Assembly: GCA_024278215.1 (NCBI GenBank)
Contig: JAJRTR010000067.1
Coordinates: forward strand, 1-35,199
Length of the DNA: 35,199 bases
Direction: 5' to 3'
From: a bacterium
GTDB taxonomy: Bacteria; UBP15; UBA6099; JAJRTR01
Below the pieces are notes generated by a model. That model saw only the letters and a program-made list of their open reading frames with translations, was not told where the DNA came from and ran no database searches. The position numbers were made by a program, and so were the translations under genes. Position 1 is the first letter of the stretch. Each line of letters begins with the position of its first letter. Of this stretch, positions 25,041 through 32,914 are shown piece after piece.

Positions 25041-25061
25041 GGATTTCTTTGTGAGAAATCC
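25041..25061. terminator. Hairpin, likely bidirectional terminator within repeat
   Basis: Perfect 8-bp arms GGATTTCT/AGAAATCC flank a TTGTG loop, between the convergent ends of the radical SAM gene (24888) and the crotonase gene (25118). The same hairpin, with 10-bp arms, is at 29461-29485. No T-run follows on either side, so termination is inferred from location and symmetry rather than a full intrinsic signal. Confidence 0.5.
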
Positions 25062-25117
25062 GGGCCATTACTTAGATGCGCATGTAAAATTCAGGTTTTC
25101 GCCCGCCCGCCGATCTG

Positions 25118-25840
25118 CTATGACGGCATGGAAAAAGTCAGTGTCGTTTCGAAATACTTCGGGTCTTCCTCATCGAGTATCACTGCTATATATTCCCTTA
25201 TCCGCCTTTTCATTTCCGCATAAGTAGCGGTTTTCTTTTTGGCGAGTTCCGCCGCGAATTCTATGCTTTTGGGAACAAGTTCGTCCATCGAATAAGTTTC
25301 GTCTACGAAATTTATCTTCATCGCTTCGGTAGCGTTCATCCGCTTGCCGGTATAATATAATTCCCGGAAACCCGCATTTGTCATCACCGCCTGGCATGTT
25401 GCTATCATTCCCGGCAGGAGCGGTATGTTAATGTCCATTTCAGGCATACATATCCAGCCGCGGTCCTCTCGCATAAATCGAAAATCCATATATGATGCCA
25501 TAAAAAGCCCGGCGGCGAAGGTGTGTCCGTTCAGCGCGGCCACCGTAGGTTTCGGATACAGGCACCATCTCTTGAACATGTCGTTGATTTTCTTAAGATA
25601 GCCCAGAATCACATCTTTGTTGTTGAAATTCGCCATCATCCATTCAAGATCAAGTCCGTTGGAAAAGAATTTAGGATCACCGCCCGTCACCACGATCGCG
25701 CCCAGGCTGTCGTCCGCTTCGATCTCATCGAGTTGCCCCATCATTTCATCGATAACTTCCGGGTTGAACCTGTTTTCCTTCTTATAATTCATTGTCATCA
25801 GGGCGACTTTGCCGTGCTTTTCTATCGTTATGTATCCCAT
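25118..25840 (-). CDS. Enoyl-CoA isomerase/hydratase-like (crotonase) protein
   Basis: This 240-aa crotonase-fold protein has the two oxyanion-hole segments: FFSNGLDLEWM (about 59-69) and HTFAAGLFMASYMDFR (about 105-120). ICMPEMDINI (about 130) follows, where the Glu of isomerases normally lies. The FFSNGLDL and MREDRG phrases recall delta3,delta2-enoyl-CoA isomerases of the ECI type more than classical hydratases. It would act on fatty acyl-CoA in the cytoplasm. ATG 25840 has AGGGA upstream. No other beta-oxidation gene is nearby. It follows the radical SAM gene at 26097 on the same strand after 256 nt, containing a GTGCCGCC/GGCGGCAC hairpin. Confidence 0.85.
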   Translation of the reverse strand: MGYITIEKHGKVALMTMNYKKENRFNPEVIDEMMGQLDEIEADDSLGAIVVTGGDPKFFSNGLDLEWMMANFNNKDVILGYLKKINDMFKRWCLYPKPTVAALNGHTFAAGLFMASYMDFRFMREDRGWICMPEMDINIPLLPGMIATCQAVMTNAGFRELYYTGKRMNATEAMKINFVDETYSMDELVPKSIEFAAELAKKKTATYAEMKRRIREYIAVILDEEDPKYFETTLTFSMPS

Positions 25841-25862
25841 GTTCCGCGTTCCCTTCGTGTGT

Positions 25863-25883
25863 GTGCCGCCGACCCGGCGGCAC
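25863..25883 (-). promoter_or_regulatory. Strong hairpin upstream of the crotonase gene
   Basis: Perfect 8-bp GC-rich arms GTGCCGCC/GGCGGCAC around a 5-nt loop lie 23 bp before ATG 25840. It has no T-run on the minus strand. It may stabilise the mRNA start or form the 3' end of the upstream transcript. Confidence 0.4.
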
Positions 25884-26096
25884 GATATCCTTATCTGCGT
25901 TTGTTAATATCTCGTTGAATATTATCCATACACAAGTTTGTTGTCAATTCGTTGATTCCGGCTTGAAAAGTTCCGGGATGTTTTTATCATCGCTATAAAT
26001 TGCTAATGGCCGCAATATCAATTTCATGTGTCACTCTTAATCCGGCTCAGCGTCTCCTTGACTTATCGACAGGCGCAAACGCACCCACGCTGTTTG

Positions 26097-27584
26097 TCAT
26101 GCGTCGAGCCCGAAGAATTTTTTGAGGTAGTGTTTGTAGCGCGCGGCGTACTGGAGCATCATGATCTCGGCGTCGGGCGACTTGCGCATCAGGAGCCGCG
26201 CGGCGGTGTATGCTATGCCGGGGATGACGGATGTCGGGAAACGTCGATACCAGCGCCGCCGGATGATTTTGTCTATCCAGCGCTTCGGCAGTATCATGAT
26301 AAGCACGAACAGCAGGTAGAACTGTCGCTGGAGCAGCGGCGACGCGCTGTCGATGGTGATCGAGCCGAGGTCGTCGCCCGAGTTGATACGGGCTACATCC
26401 TCAGCGGTCAGCACGCCGTGGTCCATTGCGATTTGAATTATTTCGGTGCTCGGAAAGTATCGCAGCCAGAACACTTTCAATATGTCGGGCCGGACTTCGT
26501 TGTAGAACTCGGCCATCTCGAGCAGGTCGTCCTCGTTTTCTGTCGGAAAGTTGGTAATGTTTTCGGCGGCGACGAATATATTCCTGCTTTTGAGAATCTC
26601 AATCGAGCGCCTTATCCTGTCGGTCGTTTCACGGCGGTTGTAAATGTTGCGGCGTTTTTCCTGGTTGATCGTCTGCACGCCGATGTCCACCTTGCCACAG
26701 CCCGACTCCGCCAGAAGGTCGGCGTATTCCTCGGTGACTATGTTGGGATTCGTGCAGGCGATATAGGGCAGTCCGACCCGCCGGTTGTATTTTTCGACGA
26801 ATTCTTCCAGCCATTTTTTGTTGAATCCGAATACTTCGTCATAGAAATTGATGTGCGGCTCGCCGTACTTCTTTTTAGCAGCCGCGAGTTCTTCGATGAC
26901 GTTGTCCACGCTTCGCAGCCGGACATAGCCTTTGAGCCCGTAGATTCTTTTCAAGAGGTTATTATTGCAGAAAGTGCATTTGTAGGGACAGCCGCGCGAT
27001 GCCATGATGGTGTAGATGTCGGTGGGTTTCATGGGCGTCTTTTCGTAAAGCGTTTTGTCGGGGAAGGGGAGTGTGTCCAGGTCCGCGATCAGCGGTCTGA
27101 TGGGGTTTAATCGAGCGTTGCCGTTTTCGAGCGTGCCGAGATTTTCTATCGCCGGGTCTATTCCGCCGGTGCTCATGACCGAGTCGATGATGTCCGCGAA
27201 AGCGCCTTCGCCCTCGCCGCGCACGACTGCGTCCACACAGTCGAGTTCGAGAATGTTTTCGGGTACGGAAGTGATGTGAATGTTGCCCGCAATTATCGGG
27301 GCGTCCGTGTGCGGGCGGATCATGGCGGCTAACTCGCGGAACCACGGCACATCGCTTGTCACTACCGAGAAAGCGAGCAGGTCGGGTTTTTCGGCGAGGA
27401 CTTCCCTGACGACTTTTTTTCTCATGTTGAAGAGCCGCGCGAGCGGGCCGACGGTCACAAACGAATCGTCGAACAATCTCGGGTCGAACACCATCGATAC
27501 TTCGCAGCCCTTTGCTTTCGCCACAGCCGAAAGGTACTCGATTGCGAGGCTGCTGAACGCCGGGTATACAAATACTATTTTCAT
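26097..27584 (-). CDS. Cobalamin-type (B12-binding-like) radical SAM protein
   Basis: This 495-aa class B radical SAM enzyme starts MKIVFVYPAFSSL, the usual opening of the cobalamin-binding-like domain (to about 145, with IIAGNIHITSVPENIL and VVRGEGEGAF). The radical SAM cluster is C199-x3-C203-x2-C206 (CPYKCTFC) after IMASRG, followed by an FYDEVFGFNKKW strand and IGVQTIN. The C-terminal ~110 residues are basic and partly hydrophobic, which suggests membrane association. The frame is open to 27665, but ATG 27584 is the conserved start. The tetraether-synthase-like gene lies 145 nt upstream on the same strand, and the pair may act together on lipids (inference). Substrate unknown. Confidence 0.86.
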   Translation of the reverse strand: MKIVFVYPAFSSLAIEYLSAVAKAKGCEVSMVFDPRLFDDSFVTVGPLARLFNMRKKVVREVLAEKPDLLAFSVVTSDVPWFRELAAMIRPHTDAPIIAGNIHITSVPENILELDCVDAVVRGEGEGAFADIIDSVMSTGGIDPAIENLGTLENGNARLNPIRPLIADLDTLPFPDKTLYEKTPMKPTDIYTIMASRGCPYKCTFCNNNLLKRIYGLKGYVRLRSVDNVIEELAAAKKKYGEPHINFYDEVFGFNKKWLEEFVEKYNRRVGLPYIACTNPNIVTEEYADLLAESGCGKVDIGVQTINQEKRRNIYNRRETTDRIRRSIEILKSRNIFVAAENITNFPTENEDDLLEMAEFYNEVRPDILKVFWLRYFPSTEIIQIAMDHGVLTAEDVARINSGDDLGSITIDSASPLLQRQFYLLFVLIMILPKRWIDKIIRRRWYRRFPTSVIPGIAYTAARLLMRKSPDAEIMMLQYAARYKHYLKKFFGLDA

Positions 27585-27729
27585 AGGTCTGTTTTTATCC
27601 GAATTCCTGCATTTGTGTTTCGACAAGCCTGTAAAGCGGTTTGCCGTTGCCGCACTGCCAACCACAGTGGTGAAATATGCTGATAATATATCGAATCCAT
27701 ATCATATTACAGGTCGAGTCTTTGTCGTT

Positions 27730-28977
27730 TCAATCCGGTTTCGCCGGCTCGCCTTCCGGCAGCCAGCAGAAAGGCCGGTATTTTGTATTATATATGCAGG
27801 GCGGTATGAAACCGCGCTCGGCCATATAAACTTTATTGCAACGGTTCGCATCTACGAGGTCTATGGTGTCGTGTTGCCGGAAGTCCTCGACCGTCACCAG
27901 CTTGATACTGCCTGTGAGCGTGATCGCGTCCCAGTGTCGCAGAGCGCCCACGAGCAGGGCGAGTTCCGCGAATCCGCGCGGGTTGAGCAGAGCGCCAGAG
28001 GGCGTGAAGTACCTGTTCACCGGGAACGGGCCGCCGGGGCGGTTGTGCAGCAGCATCATGTGGAAACAGCTTTTCTGCTTGAAATCCTGGTGTCCCGTGA
28101 GTTTAAAAAGCCGGTTGCCGATAGCGCGTGTGTGCATGAAATCTTTCATCGTGACGCGCCCGCCCGTGCCCGATTCGATAGCGCGCAGGACATCGGGTGC
28201 GGTCGTGTCGAACTCCTCGCCGAAGTCGTCGCGCCCGACGCACGACAGAACCGTGCAGCCGAGGTGCATGATGTTGTCGCTCGCCATCATCAGGTCTATC
28301 ATCCGGCCAAGTTCACCGTCGTTGAGTCCCCTGACTACCATGCAGGCGAGACAGATTTTTATTCCCGATTCGGTAAGTACGGCGAGTGCTTTCTCCTTTA
28401 TCGCAACCAGGTCGCGGCCCCGTGTTTTTTTATAGATGGTGTCGGAAAAGCCGTCGAACTGCAGCAGCACCCATCCGAGCCCGGCATCATGAAGTGTGTC
28501 GACAAAGGCGCGGTCTGTCAGCTTTATCCCGTTGGACGCCATCTTGACGACAAAACCCATGCCGGTAACAGCGCGGATGAGGTCGGGCAGGTCTTTGCGC
28601 ACAGTCGGTTCGCCGCCGCACAGGAGAATCGTGGGAAGGGGCTCCGGCCAGTTTTCGAGACGCGCGCATATTTCGCCGATCGCGGGATCGCGTTTTTTTC
28701 TCGTGTGCGTGTTCGTGAAGCAGGCTGTGCAATTGAGATTGCAGCGCTCGGTGACATCCACCATAATTGTTTTCACGTGGCCGACGTGGCGGCGGCAGTC
28801 GAGGCAGCGCGTGATGTCGCAATCCGTGAAGTCATGGTCTGTTCGAGTTGTGCCTGCGACGCAGCGGTGGTAAAAACCGGCGTCACGGGCGAGCAGAAGG
28901 TCGAACTCTCCGTGGCGGGTGCATCGCTTGCGGATATAAACACTGCCGCCGCGCTCCACGAGTTCGGCGTCGAGCAC
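27730..28977 (-). CDS. Tetraether-synthase-like radical SAM protein (COG1964-like), start disrupted
   Basis: The radical SAM domain has C79-x3-C83-x2-C86 (CNLNCTAC) after DVTER. The phrases CGGEPTVRKDLPDLI, ASNGIKL, LLQFDGFSDTIYKKTRGRDL and VVRGLNDGELG resemble the COG1964/Tes-MJ0619 group, whose studied members join lipid chains. The N terminus has the group's extra Cys/His module (YIRKRCTRHGEF, then CLDCRR). The GTG at 28977 yields 415 aa but cuts off an in-frame LCPECDAV just upstream (28998-28975), which belongs to that module. The frame is open to 29067 without ATG, GTG or TTG. An ATG at 29057 in another frame would join after a one-base change in a T run. The true start is therefore uncertain; a frameshift or odd start codon is likely. 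Confidence 0.75.
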   Translation of the reverse strand: MLDAELVERGGSVYIRKRCTRHGEFDLLLARDAGFYHRCVAGTTRTDHDFTDCDITRCLDCRRHVGHVKTIMVDVTERCNLNCTACFTNTHTRKKRDPAIGEICARLENWPEPLPTILLCGGEPTVRKDLPDLIRAVTGMGFVVKMASNGIKLTDRAFVDTLHDAGLGWVLLQFDGFSDTIYKKTRGRDLVAIKEKALAVLTESGIKICLACMVVRGLNDGELGRMIDLMMASDNIMHLGCTVLSCVGRDDFGEEFDTTAPDVLRAIESGTGGRVTMKDFMHTRAIGNRLFKLTGHQDFKQKSCFHMMLLHNRPGGPFPVNRYFTPSGALLNPRGFAELALLVGALRHWDAITLTGSIKLVTVEDFRQHDTIDLVDANRCNKVYMAERGFIPPCIYNTKYRPFCWLPEGEPAKPD

Positions 28978-29069
28978 CGCGTCGCATTCCGGACACAGGC
29001 TGCGGGTATTGCCGAGATGTTTTTCGCCGTTTATCGAACTCAGGACAAAACCACCATGAAAGCAGAATT

Positions 29070-29093
29070 ACCCGCATTGGTGAAATAAGCGGG
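29070..29093 (-). repeat. Inverted copy of the dispersed repeat
   Basis: CCCGCATTGGTGAAATAAGC here is close to the reverse complement of the unit starting at 29421 (CCCGCATATTTCACCAATAC), about 330 bp away. The unit itself is roughly self-complementary at its ends (CCCG...CGGG), so it can also fold locally. Confidence 0.6.
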
Positions 29094-29280
29094 ATATATT
29101 ATGTATTCAATAACATTATAATATATCTTCCGTGGCGGCGGCGCGTTTTATACAATATACGTGATATTGTTTTCGGACGTCGTGCGGGGTCGAAGGGCAT
29201 ACTGAAGAAGAGAATCGAAGTGATCCGGCGGGACATTATATGTAGATGCTGTTTATGAATTCCGCGTCTGGTGCTAATAT

Positions 29281-29411
29281 GATTAGATGTAACACTTTAG
29301 CAGCCATCTGAAGTAAAGTCGTGGAATTCCGGGGGCATGACTGTATTTTGTCCTTTAATTCCGGATCGTGCACCAGGGAATTCTTCACCTTGCTAAAGTG
29401 TTACGATTAGA
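29281..29411. mobile_element. 117-bp MITE-like element with TIRs and 7-bp target duplication
   Basis: Inverted repeats TGTAACACTTTAGCA (29288-29302) and TGCTAAAGTGTTAC (29391-29404) bound a 117-bp segment. It is flanked on both sides by the identical heptamer GATTAGA (29281-29287 and 29405-29411), which reads as a target-site duplication. There is no ORF inside, so it must depend on a transposase elsewhere. The IS4-type remnant at 1661-2535 is not obviously its partner. Confidence 0.65.
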
Positions 29412-29420
29412 GAGAAACAG

Positions 29421-29485
29421 CCCGCATATTTCACCAATACGGGCTGGAATCGTGATGCCACCGGATTTCTTTGTGAGAAATCCGG
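29421..29485 (+). repeat. Dispersed repeat copy with terminal hairpin
   Basis: CCCGCATATTTCACCA and GGGCTGGAATCGTGA match the copy at 24910, separated by a variable few bases. It ends in a perfect hairpin with arms CCGGATTTCT (29461-29470) and AGAAATCCGG (29476-29485) and a TTGTG loop. The hairpin is 24 bp before the start codon of the next gene. Confidence 0.75.
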
Positions 29486-29509
29486 CATAGAGACCAATGG
29501 AGAGAATTG

Positions 29510-32134
29510 ATGAGATTCAAAGCAATGTCACAAATGGTTGTTGTCGCAGTGGCGGCGGTGATGTTAACTTCCGCTGTGAGCACAGCACGGCAATACGGAC
29601 CGAAGATGCCGTACAACATTCATGTTTTCAAGGAATACGGAGAAGAAATGGTCGGCACACCATACATACAGGGCGGCGGCGGGAAAGACGGTATTGATAA
29701 TACAGGTTTGATCACAAACGTATTCCGCCATGTGGGTGTCGTGCTGCCGCGTGATGTGATAGAGCTGTACCATTCGCAAAAGCTTGCCGATTCGTCCGAA
29801 GTGCCGCTGACATTCGGTGATCTGGTTTTTTTCGATCTCGATTATGACGACACTGTCGATTATGCAGGGATATACTGGGGCGACGGCAATATGCTGAGCG
29901 CCGATCCCACGGAAGGAAAGGCGGACATGCGCGACATATCCACAGATTTCTGGATCAACAGGCTCGAGGGCGTTCGCCGTGTTGTGGAGTCGGCACGCAT
30001 TTCCGTCGATCTTCAGTACCCTTTCGACCTCGAAGCGCTGCGCGATACGGCAAACAGTTTCCTGGATGTCCCTTACCGGTGGAATGCGAAAGAACTGGAC
30101 CTCATGGACAGTTCCGGCCTGACGTATAACATCTACAGACAGGTGGGCGTGACTATTCCGCAGACTGTCAACGGTCAATACGAGACTTCACGATTCGAGA
30201 ACGTGTCAGCGGATGACATGCGGCTTGGCGACCTTATTTTCTTTTATTCCAACAGGGCGCCCGACAAGGTCGCTCATGTCGGGATGTACTGGGACAGCGG
30301 CCTGATGATACATACGGACAGCGGCCCCGGACAGGTCGTTTTCGAGGACATTGCCACGGGCGGTCGGGCCGAACGTATAGCGGCTGTCAGGAGACTTGCC
30401 GGGCTGTCGGAACCTTTCGCCTTCGCGCCTGAATCCTCGCCTGAATCCAGACGTGAACCCGAAACCCCTGAAGATACATACATGGATCTTGTCGAGCAGA
30501 GTGTCGCCACCGCGGCAAATGGGGAGCAGCAGGAATCCCCGGAATATTTAGAGCCGCCGGCACCGCCGGTTTTGGAAACGGCTCCGGAAAAATCGCAGTC
30601 CGCAGCAGCTCCACAGAGCGATAACGCCGACACTGCGAAGACCGTTTCCGTCGAAGAAAACGCGGCGGCTGATAAAGTTGAAAAAGAAGTGGATGAAAGC
30701 GCCGGCAAGACGCATAAAAAACGAAAAAAGAAATTCGGTCCGCACTCTCGCAGGGCGAAACTTGTAACTTCGCGGCACGATAAGCAAAAAACACCGAACC
30801 CGCAGGAAGCCGCTCCCGCGCCGGAACCGGAAAATGTCGAAGTGGTGATCAGCGGGGAACGCCGATTCGAGGTAAACGACAATCCGCCGACTGTGGATGT
30901 ACCGATAACCGCGCAGACACAATTCCTGGTGAAAGAACCGGAGCCTGTGGAAGTAACGATAACGGCTGAAAAACAGTTCGAGGTAAAAGAACCGGAAATG
31001 GTCGAGGTGTCCATCACTGCGGAAAAAGAGTTCGAGGTGAAAGAGCCGGAAACAGAAGAAGTTGTTATTGCAGCGAAAGAAAGTTTTTCGGTGCGTGACG
31101 AACCGAACCCGGCGCCTGAGCTTGAGCCGGAAGCGGCGACGGTCCCGCAAAGTGCTGAAAATGAGATCCTCATCAAACTCGCAAAGATCGAATCAGCATC
31201 GCAGGCAGATGCGGAATCCGGTCCGGCACAGCAGCAGGATGAACAATTGGAGCCGAAGGAAAACTTCGCCAACAGCGTTGTGAACATCGACACAGACATG
31301 ACACAGAGCCACGCACCTGAAGTGCCCGGCGAAAAAGCAGCGCCCGATGAACCACAGGACTATCTCAGCGCAGATGTGCCTTCAACGACTGTCACAGAGA
31401 TCGAGATAGTAAAAAGAACAGAAGAGCCGCCGACGGAACCCGTAAAGGAAGAGCCTCCGAAACCGATTGTGGAGAAAGAACAGGAAGCGCGCGCGGCAAA
31501 AAACGAAGAAGCGGAAATAGTTGACGTTGAATCTGAAAAGAAAGAGGACGCCGGGCCGACTGCTCGACCGGACGCGGCCACACTGCCCGCGACGAAAAAC
31601 AACACTGCTGCACAGGCCGAACAGCCGGAGAGCGACAGCGGCTGGGTTTCGCGAATAGCAGGGAAAGCGGAGGCATCTCCGGAACTGAGCGAGATCATTG
31701 CACATTCGCCGGATAAAAAATCGGAACCAGTAACGACGGGGAAACAGTTGTTTGATCCGGCACAACTCAGGGAAGCGGCGCAGAGGATGGTCGGAGTTCC
31801 ATATAAATGGGGCGCAAAATCCACGAGCGCGACAGACAGTTCGGGCGTCGTCTTCAATATCTACAGGCTTGTCGGAATCAGAATTCCCGGATCGAGCCTG
31901 AACCAGTACAAATCAGACAAGTTCGGGATAGTGTCGAAGAAAGATATTCAATTGGGCGACATATTGTTTTTCGATATGACCGGCGCGGGCAGGCCGAACC
32001 ATGTCGCGATGTATCTGGGCAGCGGAAAGATGATTTTCGCCAGTGAATCCGCCGGAAAAGTTGTGATTCGCGATTTCGACACACCCTTCTGGCGCAAGCA
32101 TTTTATGGAAGCCAAAAGGTTGATACAAAAGTGA
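29510..32134 (+). CDS. Secreted protein with three NlpC/P60-like domains lacking catalytic Cys (874 aa)
   Basis: A Sec signal peptide (about residues 1-27) is followed by two NlpC/P60-like domains (about 40-165 and 175-305). Then comes a long acidic, Pro-rich linker (about 310-735) and a third domain (about 745-874). NlpC/P60 enzymes cleave peptidoglycan stem peptides using Cys in a D-C-S-G motif. Here the motif reads D63-N64-T-G, D200-S201-S-G and D776-S777-S-G, so the Cys is gone in all three. The His is kept in the second (H256) and third (H831) domains but not in the first (YAGIYWG). The linker carries 20-residue repeats of the form VEVTITAEKQFEVKEPE. ATG 29510 was chosen over TTG 29507; GGAGAG lies upstream. 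It is probably a cell-wall-binding pseudoenzyme. tsaE follows after 15 nt. Confidence 0.85.
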   Translation: MRFKAMSQMVVVAVAAVMLTSAVSTARQYGPKMPYNIHVFKEYGEEMVGTPYIQGGGGKDGIDNTGLITNVFRHVGVVLPRDVIELYHSQKLADSSEVPLTFGDLVFFDLDYDDTVDYAGIYWGDGNMLSADPTEGKADMRDISTDFWINRLEGVRRVVESARISVDLQYPFDLEALRDTANSFLDVPYRWNAKELDLMDSSGLTYNIYRQVGVTIPQTVNGQYETSRFENVSADDMRLGDLIFFYSNRAPDKVAHVGMYWDSGLMIHTDSGPGQVVFEDIATGGRAERIAAVRRLAGLSEPFAFAPESSPESRREPETPEDTYMDLVEQSVATAANGEQQESPEYLEPPAPPVLETAPEKSQSAAAPQSDNADTAKTVSVEENAAADKVEKEVDESAGKTHKKRKKKFGPHSRRAKLVTSRHDKQKTPNPQEAAPAPEPENVEVVISGERRFEVNDNPPTVDVPITAQTQFLVKEPEPVEVTITAEKQFEVKEPEMVEVSITAEKEFEVKEPETEEVVIAAKESFSVRDEPNPAPELEPEAATVPQSAENEILIKLAKIESASQADAESGPAQQQDEQLEPKENFANSVVNIDTDMTQSHAPEVPGEKAAPDEPQDYLSADVPSTTVTEIEIVKRTEEPPTEPVKEEPPKPIVEKEQEARAAKNEEAEIVDVESEKKEDAGPTARPDAATLPATKNNTAAQAEQPESDSGWVSRIAGKAEASPELSEIIAHSPDKKSEPVTTGKQLFDPAQLREAAQRMVGVPYKWGAKSTSATDSSGVVFNIYRLVGIRIPGSSLNQYKSDKFGIVSKKDIQLGDILFFDMTGAGRPNHVAMYLGSGKMIFASESAGKVVIRDFDTPFWRKHFMEAKRLIQK

Positions 32135-32149
32135 TTCGGCGAGATATAC

Positions 32150-32635
32150 ATGGACGCGCTTTTTGAGACAAAAACAACATCGGAACACGAAACCGAACAA
32201 CTGGGAGCGGCAATCGGCGAGATAATAGAACGAGGAACGATTGTCTGCCTGAGCGGTGAGTTGGGCGCGGGAAAAACAGTTATGGTTCGCGGCATAGCGC
32301 GGGGGCTCGGTGTCCGGGGCGCTGTGACAAGCCCCACATTCCAGCTTGTGCGCGAACACCAGGGCCGGGAACGGCTCTTCCATTTCGATTTCTACCGGCT
32401 CACGACTGCGGCCGAAGCTATCGACCTGGACATCGGGGAATGCCTTGCGACAGGTGTTGTCGCTGTCGAGTGGAGCGACAGGTTTCCCGAACTCCACTTT
32501 GCCGATTGCCTGAACCTGCACCTCGAGTGGGCTGGTGAAAATGAAAGGGATATTCGCATCACCGGCTTCAGCGGATCAGGCGAAAAACTGCATGAAGGGT
32601 TACTGAGGCTGTTAAAATTGAATGTGAAGGACTGA
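32150..32635 (+). CDS. tsaE: tRNA threonylcarbamoyladenosine biosynthesis ATPase TsaE
   Basis: TsaE is the ATPase partner of TsaD/TsaB in making the t6A37 modification of ANN-decoding tRNAs in the cytoplasm. This 161-aa protein has the expected size. It carries the P-loop G36-ELGAGKT-43, the SPTFQLVREHQG strand, the HFDFYRL motif and VAVEWSDRF, all standard for the family. It starts at ATG 32150, 15 nt after the NlpC/P60-like gene, probably in the same transcript. tsaB and tsaD are not next to it here. Confidence 0.95.
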   Translation: MDALFETKTTSEHETEQLGAAIGEIIERGTIVCLSGELGAGKTVMVRGIARGLGVRGAVTSPTFQLVREHQGRERLFHFDFYRLTTAAEAIDLDIGECLATGVVAVEWSDRFPELHFADCLNLHLEWAGENERDIRITGFSGSGEKLHEGLLRLLKLNVKD

Positions 32636-32757
32636 TCCTTTTGTGTTTGCGCCAGTTGTGTTGTAGCGTTGATGTCTGTGAAATAATCTGGGCCGATGAC
32701 CAATAAAAAAGCTGCAACTGTTCTCGGATGGCATTGGAAATAATGCGTTAAACACCT

Positions 32758-32787
32758 GGAGATTCTTCGCTTCGCTCAGAATGACAA
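32758..32787. repeat. Dispersed palindromic repeat in the gap after tsaE
   Basis: GATTCTTCGCTTCGCTCAGA, followed by ATGACA, matches a short intergenic repeat that I know from many unrelated bacterial genomes. ATTCT and AGAAT form the outer stem. It is in the 279-bp convergent gap between tsaE and the nikL-like gene, where I see no gene. It is a single copy in this window. Confidence 0.6.
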
Positions 32788-32914
32788 CCCATGGATTTTG
32801 AGTTTAACAGCACTATCAGAAAATCCTGGAATGCAAAAACGTCAGTTTTTGCAAAATGCGACTTCTTCACAGTTTACTGCTGTTATCCCGCAAACAGTTA
32901 CCGGTTACCCAATT

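Larger units (their letters stand above)
29070..29485. other. Repeat-rich intergenic gap without genes
   Basis: Between the N-terminal end of the Tes-like gene and the signal peptide of the NlpC/P60-like gene I see no coding sequence. The gap holds an inverted copy of the dispersed repeat (29070-29093), an AT-rich stretch, a MITE-like element (29288-29404), a direct copy of the dispersed repeat (29421 on) and its hairpin (29461-29485). It must also contain promoters for both divergent genes, but none is clear enough to call. Confidence 0.6.

Noticed and set aside
26028-27110. 360-aa plus-strand open frame
   Set aside because: It is antisense to the cobalamin-type radical SAM gene at 26097-27584 and has no domain pattern of its own.
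27280-29088. 602-aa plus-strand open frame
   Set aside because: It lies antisense to the Tes-like radical SAM gene, whose CxxxCxxC, GGE and SNG motifs are unmistakable. The plus-strand translation has no recognisable motif and is a codon-bias shadow.
30274-31299. 341-aa minus-strand Ser/Phe-rich open frame
   Set aside because: It mirrors the acidic Glu/Pro-rich linker of the NlpC/P60-like gene. Its composition is a by-product of that sequence.
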